Below, piece by piece: positions 44,601 through 57,825 of a stretch of 64,000 bases of DNA. Location of the stretch: the NCBI GenBank assembly GCA_963920705.1, contig OY987237.1, positions 11,314,601 to 11,378,600 on the forward strand, read 5' to 3'. Origin of the DNA: Odiellus spinosus. Lineage: Eukaryota; Arthropoda; Arachnida; Opiliones; Phalangiidae. A program made the translations under genes and the position numbers. Numbering within the stretch: position 1 is the stretch's first letter; each line of letters starts with the position of its first letter. Below the pieces are notes generated by a model that saw only the letters and a program-made list of their open reading frames with translations, did no database searches and was not told the origin of the DNA.

Positions 44601-44685
44601 ACCTAATATACGTTTTTGCGCGCTTAACGTTGGTTTTATTATCTTCATCCAGATCAGCTCCTCTGCGCCTCCTTTGAGGTGGCAT
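41654..44685 (-). CDS. DCUN1D4: DCN1-like protein (DCUN1D4/5 type), neddylation co-E3
   Basis: Seven exons (44612-44685, 43076-43155, 42929-43005, 42502-42593, 42228-42441, 42049-42151, 41654-41721) encode 235 residues. A basic N-terminus ([15 protein letters not shown]) resembles the nuclear signal of DCUN1D4/5. The potentiating-neddylation domain follows: [94 protein letters not shown]. These proteins bind cullins and the acetylated N-terminus of a NEDD8 E2 and stimulate NEDD8 transfer. The first intron (1.46 kb) holds two tandem inverted-repeat elements. I chose the ATG before PPQ; the frame is open further upstream, so a longer N-terminus is possible. Confidence 0.94.
43754..44291. mobile_element. 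Two tandem MITE-like inverted-repeat elements
   Basis: The segments 43754-44018 and 44020-44291 are diverged direct copies, each with inverted ends. Copy 1 starts CCAGAAGTAAAT and ends ATTTACTTCTGCC. Copy 2 starts AAGTAAATAGGAGGAAGTAG and ends with a mirrored CTACTTCATCCTATTAACTT. Inside each, an ACCGTGxATGAAT block faces a mirrored ATTTATCC or ATTCATCC block. Both lie in intron 1 of the DCN1-like gene. Confidence 0.65.
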
Positions 44686-46002
44686 ACTGTTATCACCAAA
44701 AAGTGGCAAATCCGCCCGACTAGTCGAACTTTTATAAGGGGAACCACCTAAAAAAACTCCCGAGTCGGTCTGATTAACGGTAGTGGCTTCCTCTTCTAAA
44801 GTCTAAATTGATACACAAACTCATCATTAGTTTTTTTCTCATTTAGTTTCAGGGATGTTGGGTGGGTAACAAAAAATTAAGAGAGTATTTTTGTTTTTGA
44901 AAGCTTCTCACCAAATTGCAGAAAGATTTCTGGAGAACAATGTAATTGCTAGTTGGTTCCGTGTTGAATGTTTTTACGTTAATAAGAAAATATATATATT
45001 TTTTTTGTTCTGTTCGGGTTTATTTTGGTCAAGAAGGCTTTTAGGTTTAGGTTTCCTAACTTCTAGGCCCTAAAATGAAGAGATAAAAAATTCACGCGTG
45101 TAAAAAAAATAAAATCACCTTATTAAATTAAAGCTAAGCCATCATTAATGCATAACCAATCAAGCAAGTTTGTAAAGGGGTTTTATACACCACCGCTGCA
45201 TATGCAAAATATTACACGAAAGAATTCATTAAAATTTTTCTAAAAGCTGATAACCAACCCACAATTAGACTTAATTTAATTTTTAATTATTTAGTTTAAT
45301 GATCGCAATTATTATGGAATGATTTTGGAACATCCCAAGGCCTACTGATTAATTAACCTGTCCTGCCGATTGACGTTAAATTTCTAGTTTTTAAATATCA
45401 TTTTCTATCAAATCAACCCTTTTTTAACGAAGCTAACCTACGAACAAATACCGAAAATTAGAAAATTATATTACAAATTAATCCACTCCATTGGCGAAAT
45501 CTTGATAATTAAAACAATACGTTTTCTTCTTGAATGAATCCACAGTTCCACACGGAATGTAGTCTGTCTGTGAGTGTGTCCGTTCAGCATGACTTTTCTA
45601 CAATAAAAATCAGTTTGAATTTTCAACACGTACAATACAAGGGCTGTGTCAAAAAGACGTGAATTCTTATTTCTCTTTCTCAGGAAATTATTCTTAGTAT
45701 TTTGAATCTCATACGCTAAATTGGCTTGGGGATCACCCGCGTCAAAATAGTGAGAACATTAAGAATTAGCGAGCATTTCTTAAGAAAAATCTTAGTATTT
45801 TGATGTAGCGATCGTTCTCGGCTGCAAAATCCAGCTGATTTTCACGGACGGAAGTGAAGCGAAGCGCGTGTATTCCGCTGGAGGGCGTAAGTTTCAAAAA
45901 TGAAACGTTTGTGTGATTTTTATCTCCCTAAAAATTGTATATTTAACAGAAAAATGTTTATGAAAATATAATATAAATAGGTTTTTATAGTAATAAATCA
46001 TA
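44686..46002. promoter_or_regulatory. Divergent promoter interval, DCN1-like and N4BP2
   Basis: 1.3 kb separate two divergent start codons. The sequence is AT-rich, with a more GC-balanced patch at about 45800-45890, next to N4BP2, that may hold its leader exon. No gene is recognised. Confidence 0.4.
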
Positions 46003-49000
46003 ATGCCAAAGAAAAAGAAATCAAAATTGCCAGGGTACGGACCAGAAAATGGTAATTAGTTGTTTTTAAAGTTTACTTATTTAAGCCTTGGCTAACAACT
46101 GCGTAATTTTGCTACTTAAATTGTTTAAGCCTAATTCTTATCGACTACAGGCAGGGCAGGCTCTACAGCTGGCAGCCAAGGGCTTTGTTGATATCTTTAA
46201 TAGTAAATTTGTTGTCTATTTAATTTTCAGTAGCTGGTGATGTTATAAGAAATCAGTTTGTATCGGGAGATGGATCAAATCCTGTTGAATCTTTAAAACA
46301 TCTGCAAGAAATGTTCCGTGGCAAAGTAGATGGAGATGTTGTACAATTGGTGTTTTCCGAGTGTGGTTTTAATGGTAATGCCTCGCAACTTGCTTTTTCC
46401 GTTCTAATTTTATCAGTCTGCTAATGTAATTTCGTAATTTAGTGGAGCAAGCTTTAGAATCTTTGTTTACTCTTACTACGGAAAATGAATTGAAGCAAGA
46501 GGTTCCTGGTGCCAGTTGCGGACCGCCTCTTTATTCCGATATTAGACCTAAAGTCACAAATAACTCTTCTGGTTTCTTTGGTAAAAATATATCGATGGAT
46601 TCTGCTAACAACTTGCCTACGCAATCGTCCAAATTTTCCTGTTCTGGGCAGCACAAAGTTGACAAGCGTCTTTGCGATTTTGCTGCCAGTAGATCTAGCT
46701 GGATCGGTATTTCAAATTCTTCAGATTCCTCTACCAACGATTCAGATTTGTCAGATCCTGTTGCCAGGAGAAATTCGAGAGAGCTGCGACATCGGTATGT
46801 GGCTGATGTTGTGTGCCATAAACCAGATTCTGCTGATTTGTTAAAAGATAATAATAGAAACTCCAACAGCGTCAATACATATGAAAATGTACCTGTACCT
46901 GGCTTTCAAAACATGCTCACCCCTTCTACTCCCGCAGCTCCTGATTACGAAGCGATATTCCCTCAGAACAAAAATGCTCGTAATGAAATTTCCGCCTTGA
47001 GTAACACAAAATTACCCATCAATTCTTTCGTCGAAGTCATTACTTTGATAAATCAACGGAAAAAAGTCATGGTTGTGTTAAGGGGGCTGCCAGGCAGCGG
47101 CAAAACTACTCTGGCCAAAAATTTAGTTCATAATGGAGTAATTTTAAGTACAGACGATTACTTTAGCCAGCAAGGTGAATATTTTTTTGATCCAAATAGA
47201 TTGTCAGATGCTCACAATTGGAACAGAGACAGAGCTATAGTAGCTATAAATGATGGTGTTACTCCTATAATCATCGATAACACTAACACCGAATCGTGGG
47301 AGATGTTACCTTATGTTTCATTAGCTATAAAATCTAACTATATTCCAAAAATATTGGAACCCGAGACACCCTGGAAGTTTAAAGTATCAGAATTAGCTCG
47401 CAGAAATCAGCACAATGTTACTAAACCAAAAATTCAAAGGATGCTTGATCGTTACGAGAAAGGTCTTACCGTTGATGATGTCATAAATCGCCGACATCCT
47501 AAAGCAAATATAGTACTTCCATCACCGAACAACGAAATCCAAGCTCCTACCAATGGTTTTTTAGCCAGCAGTAGTCCCGTAAGACTGACTAAATTGGAAT
47601 TCCCTTTGAAAATTGTTACGAAATCTGAAAGTCCGGAAGTTTCTTCATCAAGTTCTAGGTCCGTTAGCTCTACCAGTCTTAATCCGCTAAATTCGGATTC
47701 CACTCAACCCACTTGTTCTCGGGAAAGATTAGATTTAAAAGATTTGATGGCTTTGGTTCAACAAGATAGCGAAGATTCTCTAAGCGCTAGTCGCAGAACC
47801 TCAAGTTCTAGTCAAGATGCCTCTGGTTGGGAATGTGACGAGGAATTCACTTGGACTAATGAGGAAGCCCAAGAAATTTCAGAAAAATATAGTCGTTACC
47901 TTACTAACCAAGATGTCCCCGAAGAAGCTGATGTTGATAGCGCAATAAACAATGTTCAAAATGTATTTAGTCAAGTAGAGAATATACCACCATCTGAAGA
48001 AGAAATCGGTAATGAGAAAATAAAGGAATGGTTCGCCAAAGAATGGGTTTCTGATAAATTGAAGGAAGACTCCGTTCAGGTTGAGACAGAAATAAATAGA
48101 GATGAGAAACCTGTTCCCATGGTGGTGGAGTCGGTATTCTCGATTCGCAACATCCACTCGCCCGTTAAAACTAAAGAGAAAAATGACAGTTCCGAGTGGG
48201 ATGTCTTAGAAGTTGGCGATTGGAGTAGCAGCAGCGACCTTATCGAAGAAACTGATGAACCAAAGCCTCAGAGACCACCTAAACATTCGACTGAGCATTC
48301 AAATCTCGAAAATAATACGAAAGAATGGTCTTTGCTAGGTTCAGAAATCTGGAAAGTAGAAACTTTAAACGTCGAAACCCAAACCATCCCGGAAGATTAC
48401 GCGGCTTTACAAAGAGTTACGACATATGGCTTAGATTTTATAGACTCTAGTTTTAAAGTGGTTATAGCGAATCCCATTAACTACATTTCCACAAAGGCAG
48501 CTAATTCATCTAGTAGTAGTGTTTATAAAAATCCCAGACAAACCCTTGTTTTTGACAAAAGCACGATTACGGATAATATTGAAGAAATTGACAAGGAGGC
48601 TAAAATCAAACTTCTGTCCTCTATGTTTCCATCTGTAACTAAAACCGATCTAGAGTACGTATTGGAAAAATGTTTTGGTGATCACAACTGGGCCATGAAC
48701 AGTCTTCTAGATTTTGGACACGAGTACAATTATCCAGACGTGAAGCCACCCACCCTTACTCTATCGAGTAAAGAGTCGGATGATCAAACTACGATGGACA
48801 GTGGTGAAGAAATGAGGGAAAATGGACTGAGCGATAATGATAAATCAAGTCCTGGAAGTGACGAGGGAATTGGCACAGATACTGAAACTTCAAAAGGATG
48901 TTCATCCCCTAGAGGTGCCAAATCAAGAACTGTTACTTTAGAGCTGCCTCTAGACCTTTTATTTGCCATGCAACTCGAAGAAATGTTTGGACCCGTTAAA

Positions 49001-52000
49001 AAACGCACTGGCGAAGATATCAACCCGGATGACTTGAAAATTACCTTAGATCTCGAAGCTGCTCGCATGATTTATAACTTGTGGAAAAAATCTCTCAATA
49101 CGGATAAATGGTGTAAGAGTAATTTAAAAATACCCTTCTTAATGACCTTCGTAAGTTTTATAAGTCCTCTAAGAAACACCAACAGTTTCTAGAGTGAATA
49201 AGAATAACTTGAGATTCGATACAATTCTCATGGCTTTATTTAAAAACTAAATTGTACCAGTGTAAATTGACATACTTTTCATTGCACTACGTGTTTCTGA
49301 AATTTATACCCGCATAATTTGGTTTTTAAATAAAAGGTATTTTTATTCGTATTGTATACTATGACCATCAAAGTCAACATAAGATCAATTTCCCTAATAT
49401 TTAAAGGTTTTCCATGCAGTATGAACCCTGTCTAAAATTTATTTAATGTATAAAGAAATCTAGGGGAAATATCAGACAATTTGAAAAAATTCAAGGAAAT
49501 TTTTAATGATAAAAATATGTCACTTCAAACTTAGCAAACCCCAAAAAAGGCCAGTTTTTATAGCACTTGAAAACTATAATCTCACTCTAGTATATTTTCA
49601 GCTCTATTTTCTAAATATCTAACCTTATTTTTGTTTTTAAAGACCCCTTTTATGTAAAAATATACGCATGGAAATTTAACTAAATTAGTATGGAAAACTT
49701 GTAAATAACTGGGAAATTCATATTTAAATATTGTACGAACCCTGCTTGAGTGAGCCTGTTTAAATCCTTCGTTCCTTCAATTTTGTCTGCTTATTTCATC
49801 TGCCAGACTGGGCTTCCTTTATAGTCTTGATGCCCATGACTTGGTATAGGATTAGTAGCATTTTTTCATTGGGGTTACTCCAACTTCGTCCAAGTGCCCT
49901 CCCCATTGTCCTGTTAGTGTTACATCATCTAGATTGGAGGCACCTTGAAAATCCAAACTATTAGCCCGCAAAGAAATATGGCCTTTTTTCAAGCTTTTAT
50001 TCAAAATTTCCAAGAGGAGATGCTTGGATCACTCCGATATTTGACATCAAGAGACCAAAGAATAGCCAGATCACTTAAGCAGACATTGATATTGTAGGAA
50101 TTACATGGAGGAAATACTTAAAGGGACATGTTATTCTGCAGTGGGCTAGTTTTAGCATACGGCTCGCTTCAAGAACATGTTACTGAATATTTAATTCTCC
50201 TTAAAGGGAGGGTAAAGAGAAAAATATATTGCATAAAATCATGGTATGATATTTAAAATAATTCTGGAAGTTCCTGTACTCAAAAAGTTTTACGATTTGA
50301 CTTTCAAATAAAAGTATACCCTTCAACCAATGACGTGCCTTTGTCTTAGCAATATAAAATGCTTAGAAGTCTTGCCTCTTTTATTTTACCAGTATTACTC
50401 AACAATTGTCACTATATCTCGTTTATTCGCACTATGTTGAGCATTTGTGTATTTTCACTCGCACAACTTATTACTACAATATATTAGAGCAGGGATTTTA
50501 CCAAAAATTACAGCATCTTGTGATTGGTTGAAGGTTGTATTTTGAAATGAATGCTAAAACAATTCGGATACTTCCTGAACATTTTATTACTCATAAATCT
50601 TATTTTTTAATAAAGACTTGATAAAATCACTTGTCCTCTTCACCGTCCCTTTTAAAGAGATACATGTCTAGTAGTTTTGTTACTCTTTTTAATATACAAC
50701 TCCTGGCTAAATATACCCTATTAATTTTTCAACATAGCCGAGGCAACGTTAAATTTTGGTGCAGGGTCCAATAGCCCAGTCTTATTAAAGGATATAATGG
50801 CTTTGGAACTTGAAATGGCTAAAAAGCGAGAAGTGATTGAAAAGGAAAGGATTAAAAATGGGGAAGATTTAGCGACGAGGATGAAGAGACAGAAATTGTA
50901 CAATTTATTCCCGGGAGTGGATCCAACAGCGCTCGATGATATTTTTGATACCAACAAGTACGAAGTTATGAAGCTTAGGACCAAAAAATTGCGCATTTTC
51001 GTATGAAATGTGTACTGACCTTTGGGAATTATAGTTTTAGTCTTCCTCAATCACTGGCTGCTCTCGAAGAAATTTTGGGACATGGGCCGAATGGATCTCC
51101 TCTGTTTAGCGCGGAAGTTGCTCAACAGGCTGAAGAAGAATTAATGGATCAGGCTTTGGCTGAAAGCCGGCAAGATCTCTGTTACGTTAGTTAAAGTTTA
51201 ATTCACTTTAGTATATAGCAATGCCCAGAGTAAAAGCTTGATATAAATTTATCAGATGGAAGATGATTGGCTAAGTTGGGTGGCTGTTGAAGAGTTTGAT
51301 GATCCAGAGCTCAAAAAGTTACAAACAAATCTGTTTCACAATACTGGCTACAATGATTTGCGCATGGAAGCGAAGACGTATCATCAGTTACGCATGGAAT
51401 GTTTCAAAAAAGGACAAGACGCTTATAATAGAGGCATGAAAACAGTAGCCTCCTTCTATTCTCAGCAGGTAACAATATCTTAGTATATATTATTCGGGTG
51501 AAGTATCATTACGTATCTTTTTAGGGACACATGCATACCCAAAAACTTAGAGAGGCGAATCGCCGGGCGGCCAATAAGATCCTCGAAATTCGGAATGCAC
51601 GAAATGATCCAAACATACTAGATTTGCACGGGCTTCATCGAGACGAAGCCATTGTGGCTCTCAACCAGTTTATAAACGATAAAAAGGAGGAGTTAAGAAA
51701 CTCTCAACTTAATAAAATTGTTCTCTTCATCATCACTGGACGCGGACTTCATAGTGCCAATAAAACACCAAAACTGAAGCCCGTAGTAGAAGATTTCCTG
51801 GGCCGGGGGCAATATAGGTGAATATATTTTAATTCAGTATTTTTGTCTTTTTGTTCTTAGTAGGTTTTTATTGATATGAAAACTTTAGGGTCATTCCATG
51901 TGGTTTCACCTAGGAATACCACCATGGGTCGATAGATCATTTTGCAATTTGGCACACTGAAAACTTTTGGCAGGGTATTGAGAAAACCCCCACTATTTCA

Positions 52001-52628
52001 ATATTGTCTGACAAAAATAACAATAACTCACTTCCTTTAATGGGTAATCTGGTGAAATTTTCCACATTCATCCAGTAAAAGATGAGGAATCAGAACTGTC
52101 ATCTCGAAAAATGTCTATCACTTTCAGACCATTCGTTATAAATTAAAATTTAGCAAGGGGTTCCACAACATTGAGAACGTGGCCCAACTTAATTTATTTT
52201 ATTTTATATTTTTAAAACACCCCAAGGGTATGTCTTTCATCTTCTTTATGATTGGTTTGGTGTTTTTGTTTCATCTTTAACCGGTCAAAAAAAAATAAAT
52301 AAATAAAATTTTGGTAATTTTTAAATGAATTTATTGTGACAAAGTTATCTAGTTATTAGAATTATGGTGTGCCAAATTTATAATGCCGTGCCATGATGGC
52401 GTGCCTAAGTGAAACCACATGGAATGACCTTTTTGGCCTTTGCCATTCTGTGGGCGTCATTGTCTGTTAGTGTATTTAAAGTAGACACGCATCTTGACTC
52501 GATTTGGGCCTTATCAAATTGATCTCGCTCCAAGCTTGCAAATTGGGGTTGAATGTTTTTACAATTTTTTAAAACTTTTTAGATTCGAAGCCGTTCACGA
52601 AGGACTATTTAAGGTTACCCTTACGTAA
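46003..52628 (+). CDS. N4BP2: NEDD4-binding protein 2-like (CUE, P-loop kinase, SMR)
   Basis: Eight exons (46003-46051, 46231-46374, 46443-49150, about 50743-50957, 51035-51185, 51256-51468, 51525-51817, 52583-52628) give about 1,272 residues. Order: an N-terminal CUE-like helix set (LQEMFRGKVDGDVVQLVFSE, about 45-75), a polynucleotide-kinase-like P-loop domain (GLPGSGKTT near 278, then STDDYF and DNTNTESWEM), a long disordered part, a second CUE (LLSSMFPSVTKTDLEYVLEK, about 785), a third degenerate CUE (LFPGVDPTALDDIF) and a C-terminal SMR nuclease-like domain (LDLHGLHRDEA near 1194, ITGRGLHSA). Mammalian N4BP2 has 5'-kinase and SMR nicking activities. Exon 4's acceptor is uncertain: 50743 keeps phase, but a closer AG ends at 50737. 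Confidence 0.92.
49151..50742. other. Large N4BP2 intron
   Basis: About 1.6 kb between exon 3 and exon 4. The DNA is AT-rich with no convincing coding exon. An overlooked small exon here would also explain the awkward acceptor of exon 4. Confidence 0.45.
51888..52429. mobile_element. MITE-like element with GGTCATTCC ends in an N4BP2 intron
   Basis: GGTCATTCCATGTGGTTTCA at the left is mirrored by TGAAACCACATGGAATGACC at the right. Beyond that the arms pair imperfectly (CACCATGG with CCATGATGG) for about 40 bp in all. The body has no coding capacity. I could not define a target-site duplication with confidence. A related end (GGAATGACCC, mirrored) occurs at about 264-273. Confidence 0.75.
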
Positions 52629-53232
52629 AAAGATTAATTTTGATAATCGATTGACGGTATGTTTTAAACTATATAGTATAGAGTCAAAAAAGTATTAATT
52701 TTTTATAAAAGAGACGTTTTATTTTAAACTAAGCACGCGTGTTTTTACCAATCGTACCATTCTCATATTGCCATCATGATAATCAAGACCCTTTAAAAAT
52801 TGCTTCACGCTGCCATATAAATACTCAATGAACTTGATTCATTTTAACAAAGATCTTATTAGAATCATGCTCGGTGATTTTACAATCATGTACTGGGGAA
52901 AAAAAAAATATTATTGTTGATAGAAATAGTAATTTTTTTTAAATTTAGGCGAATCAATTAAAGATTATTTTGTATAAAAGTTAACAATAATAATCAAGTT
53001 AACACGCACCAAATAGATTTTAAAAAAATAGTATTTTGGTAAAATATTTTTTAAAATGCAAAAATGAAATGTTAACTATCAAAATATGTATTTAGAAATT
53101 TTTAGAATTAATTATAGTTTTCGTTGAAATCTAAAATTTTGGATATAATATACTCTTAAGGGGCGTTCACAAGCGTGCGCGAAATTTATAAACTGAAGCT
53201 GAAAATGGTAGAAGGTTATGTTTTAAACCAAT

Positions 53233-53375
53233 TCTCGCGCGACTGTTCGCAAGATCAAAATTGGTTTGGCAAGAAGCGGTTTTCTCTCGCGCGACTGTTC
53301 GCAAGCTCACTAAGATTACTATAGATCATTCTTGAGCGTGACAAGATCAAAATTGGTTTGGCAAGAAGCGGTTTT
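53233..53375. repeat. Interleaved local direct repeats
   Basis: TCTCGCGCGACTGTTCGCAA occurs at 53233 and 53285. A 34-bp block starting CAAGATCAAAATTGGTTTGG occurs at 53250 and 53342. The copies are identical, so the duplications are recent. No function is suggested. Confidence 0.85.
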
Positions 53376-54040
53376 CCGACCTAATCTTCAGCACTACTCA
53401 GGAGCATGGATTAACTAACAGCTTCCCTGAGGATAGAAAATAGGCAGAATAAGTTCAAAATTGTTTAGACCGAATGTAATAGCGGCCACAAATTGAAAAC
53501 CAACTTTATGGCCTGTGTAGAAGGATTACAAGTTGCGAGCGAACACTAGCTTCGTCAAAAATTCGTGGAATTTCAAAGGCTTCTCTGCTGCTCTTTAGGC
53601 GAAATTTTCAAATGACTATACAAGTATCAAATTACCGCCTCAGCTTTTCTCATTTTGCAAACTTAGTGTTAGTTTATCCATGTCATGAGCGAGACATTTT
53701 GAATGTGCTTGTGAACTCGCCTTTACACACTTGATCACGTTTATAGTAATTGAGTAAATTCTAAAGGGGCAGTTTTCAATAATACAATACGATCTCACAT
53801 ATCTCAAATTTAGTTTAGTGGTTAAATTTTTCATGGCTGGTCAAAACAATGAAAGTCTTAGGTGGTGTTCAAGCAAACCCAAATTTATTTCAGTAACCTT
53901 GTGTTTAGATTACTCCAATTGGATTAAAGTAACCACACCCGTAAATTTAACTATAAACAAGGTTGCCTCCTGGGTATGTCAGGGGTTTTGAAAATTGGAC
54001 CAAAACTCTAACTTCCGCTGCAACTTTGACAATAATGTAT

Positions 54041-54138
54041 CCCTTGGCAACGAACTGAGATACTTGTACTATCTAATCTTCAGGATGATTTGCATACAAA
54101 ACTCCTAAGGATTATGTATCTCAGTTTGTTACCAAGGG
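54041..54138. repeat. Hairpin with 23-bp arms
   Basis: CCCTTGGCAACGAACTGAGA at the left pairs with TCTCAGTTTGTTACCAAGGG at the right with two mismatches. The loop is about 52 nt. It could be a short MITE or a transcribed hairpin. Confidence 0.7.
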
Positions 54139-55016
54139 TCTCATTTCTAAGTTGTCTTTTCTTTGGTGTTATTTTTGTCTTCTATAAATATTTTGGGGTT
54201 GACCCTTTAATACACAAGCTAGGTGACACCACAAGATTTTTTTTTTTTTTTTGAAACCTGCTATCAAAGAAGGGTATATTAAGGTGCTTCTAACAAACAT
54301 CCAAGTGTCGAATATCATCATCCGTAACAAACACGAATACATTAAACACTTTAAATTTCGCTTTCGAATTTTCAATGAATAAACCATTGACCCGTGCCTT
54401 TTTAAAAAATTTAATAATGGACTGAATTTTTTTAATTTTCTTAAAAAATATTTTATATTCTGGTGAAAAATTTACAATTGCGAGATATACAATTTAACTC
54501 TACTGCATCTCTATGTTACTTAAATTTTACGCTTTCTTGGTTATGGGAAATAAGTATTATGCGGATTAATCTATAAAGACTTCTTTTGCAGGGTCTTTTT
54601 AATTTTTATATCAATTACAAAATTTTAAAGTTATTGTATTTCTCTTGGGTATTTTTAAGGTTTATGGGAATGAAATTTTTTATTCTTTGAACTCAGTTGT
54701 ATATATAACTCCATATTTTTTCCAAACAACTGTTTATAAAAAAGATTTTATTGAGCTGGTTTTTTTTATTCATTTTTACACAAACGAGTTAACCAAATTA
54801 TGCTTATATTCAAGGGGAGTTGGCTCTACTATCCTAATACTATCCTTTTTAATTTTTCTCTTTTGCGCGAGTGGCATTGATGTATGGATGAGACTGAAAA
54901 GCAGGGTTGCCACAGGTGAGAAAAAATTAGTAACTAAACGTTACTAGTTTTTTTAATTTGGTATGGTTTTTGTCATGTTCAAAAAATAAAATAGACCAAA
55001 ACAGGTCAAATGTACG

Positions 55017-55845
55017 GGGAATTTTAACTCACGACGAGACAGACGCTATCTTATACTCCAATTTTAACCTTATAATTATAAAAATTATTCAAAATTAAGT
55101 CGATTTAAAACTGATTAAAATGGACAAAAATATTAAGAATGTACTGGTTAAACTAAGTTAAATAATCAAAATGGACTAAATTCTTGAGGAATCTAATTCT
55201 AATCACACGACGAGACAGAGGAGAACTTATACTACAATTTAAGCTTAATCATTATAAAAATTAATCAAAATTAAGTTGATTTAAAATGGATTTAAAATTG
55301 ACAAAAATATCTGAATTAAAAAAGTTCCGGATAAACTGTGAAATAATCAATATGGACTAAATTATTGAGGAATCTAATCACACGGCGAGACAGAGGAGAA
55401 CTTGAACTACTTTTGAACCTAATTATCATTAATTTTAATCAAAATTAAACGCGTTTATAGTTAATTAAAAATGATATATATCTCCATCATACTGTCTAAT
55501 ATCATTTTTAATTACCTATAAACGCGTTTAATTTTGATTAAGTTTAATGATGATTAGGTTTAAATTGTAGTTCAATATATCTTCTTTCTCGTTGTGTGCT
55601 TTAATTCCCCACAAATTTGACCTATTTTTATATATTTTAATTTTTTAACACGATCCAAACATTTAATTAATTTAAAATGATTTAAATTTAATGATGATTA
55701 GGTTTAAATTGTAGTTCAATATATCTTCTTTCTCGTTGTGTGCTTTAATTCCCCATAAATTTGACCTATTTTTATATATTTTAATTTTTTAACACGATCC
55801 AAACATTTAATTTATTAATTTAAAATGCCTCGTCGTGAATTTTAG
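55017..55845. mobile_element. Foldback-type element with subrepeated arms
   Basis: The outer ends are inverted (ATTTTAACTCACGACGAG at the left; CTCGTCGTGAATTTT at the right). The left side holds three direct units starting CACGACGAGACAG (55030, 55206, 55381; period about 175 bp). The right side holds inverted, shortened counterparts at 55589, 55732 and 55828. The centre is a near-perfect stem (left arm 55435-55477, right arm 55499-55541) containing AATTAAACGCGTTTATAG and its mirror around a 21-nt loop. Long inverted arms built of tandem subrepeats are the mark of Foldback-like elements. There is no coding capacity. Confidence 0.75.
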
Positions 55846-57825
55846 TCAAGAATTTTAGTCAAGAATTTTAGTCCATTTAATTAACTTCGTTTTTCTGGTA
55901 ATTATTTTGTTTAAATGTAGTATAAGGGAATTTAACCACTCAGATTTGTTGGCTTCATGGTTCTGGAAATTCAAAGATCTGCGAAATTTCCCCATAGAGC
56001 CCTTCGTATTCAGCACTATACAGGAGAGATTGATATTTCAAGCCCTACGCCACCTCGCGGAAAAACCTAGTTCTCCCTACCCGCTACCCCAAGTCATTCC
56101 TCTTGACAGGAAACAGGATGTCCTTGCATGTATAGGGAGAGTTTCAAGATACCACCACTAGATGCATTTGAGTCACAAGATTGGCCAGTCATTAGCTTAA
56201 CGCTAAAACGACCCTTGTAACTTTTGGGTGAATTAATAGGCTTATGAAAGCACACTTTAAAAATATGAATTATAGAACCTCTTGCAGCCCTGATAGTGTC
56301 ATAGATGTATGTTTTTATATATGGCTTAAATTTTACGCAAAAATTTGTAAAATAAGTTTTTGCAAACTTTTATTTAAAAAAAAATCAAATGTACCACAGA
56401 AAAATTATCTAATTTACATTCTTTCGAGATATTTACATTAATACATCGAAGAGATAGTATTTCCAAATATTAACCATAAAAAATTTAATTGGTAATTTAT
56501 TATACATAAGATTTCTTTTATATTTTAAAATTTTACCAAATCCAAGCTGGTTTTAGAACACTAGGAAATGATGTTATACTAGAGATTTTTTCTCTCTCAA
56601 ATTTGGGGAAATGGGAACCTATTACAGATCCAACAACTATATAGAATTTTTTAAATCAACGTGAATATATATTGCTTAATTTTTGCGGTTAAACTTAAGA
56701 AGTGCATAGATTTTTCTGGGAATGACAGAGAGGTTGCCATTTATTTCGTTTATTATTTTATTAAGTTTACGAGGGATTATATTTCGTAATTTCTTTCAAA
56801 GTTTAGACGGGTTTTGTTTGCATAATTTTATTACTTTAGTTTTTATGAAGAGCAGAAACGTTCATTTATTACGGTTATTTACCGTAACTGCTTGTTAAGA
56901 GTATAAAATTAAAAACTAATTTAACCAAAGTTTGAGATTTTAAGGGCTGAAGGAATACCATTTCAGTGTCAAGATGGATATTAAATACCGCGACGAATAG
57001 TTGTTTTTGAACTGAATATTTAGGCTTAGAATTATTTTGACATTGAATACAAATGCTGCCACCATTTTTTTCGTATAGTATTTTTTTGTTGTTGAGGGAA
57101 CACGCGTTTCTAATAAAAGGGGAGTAAATCAAGTACTTTACTAAAATTTGATGGTAATTTACATTGAAAAATATCAAAGATGATTATAAAAAAAATTCTG
57201 TTTCGGTAACTATTTCTATGGTATATGACAATATATTCTAAATATTGTTTTATCGATCTTTTCGAAAATGCTACTCATATTCCATTTGGAGCTAAAAATA
57301 TTCACGTAAAGATTCAGTTTCTCATCTTATTCAGAGCAAACTATCGACCCTGATTGACAGTCTGTGTCATTAATTGTGCCAGGTTTTGTTTTTTGTCAAA
57401 TATTTATGGAGAGTTCTATGAAAATTTATATTGAGAAATTGAAGAAGAGATTTATCAATAGTGAAATAGCTGCAAAATATTTTGCGCTGTCTCGCCATTT
57501 TTGGAATTTTTCTCAGTAATTGCTCTCGTGAAAATAAGGCTTAAGTATCACTATTTGATATTTGTTCGTTAATCAAAACACTTATTCGTCACGGTATTAG
57601 ACCAAAATATTCATAATAGCTTTTTCGCCCATCCCTACATTTTTTTTAAAAAATACAAAGGTTCTAATTTTGGATATAATCATTAGAAAATCTACGCAAT
57701 ATATTTTCATATAGGTTTTTTAAATAATTTTAGGTTCTAAAAATAGAGGGTTGTTTTAATAATCTTAATTTTTTTAAACGTTAACGAAGAAATTTTAAAA
57801 AATTTTGTTAACTATATTTTAATTC

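Larger units (their letters stand above)
52629..57825. other. 5.2-kb gene-free region
   Basis: Between the N4BP2 and cyclophilin-40 stop codons I find no convincing gene. The region holds a local direct repeat (53233-53375), a hairpin (54041-54138) and a foldback element (about 55017-55845). The remaining sequence is AT-rich, with scattered short frames that do not resemble proteins. Confidence 0.6.
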
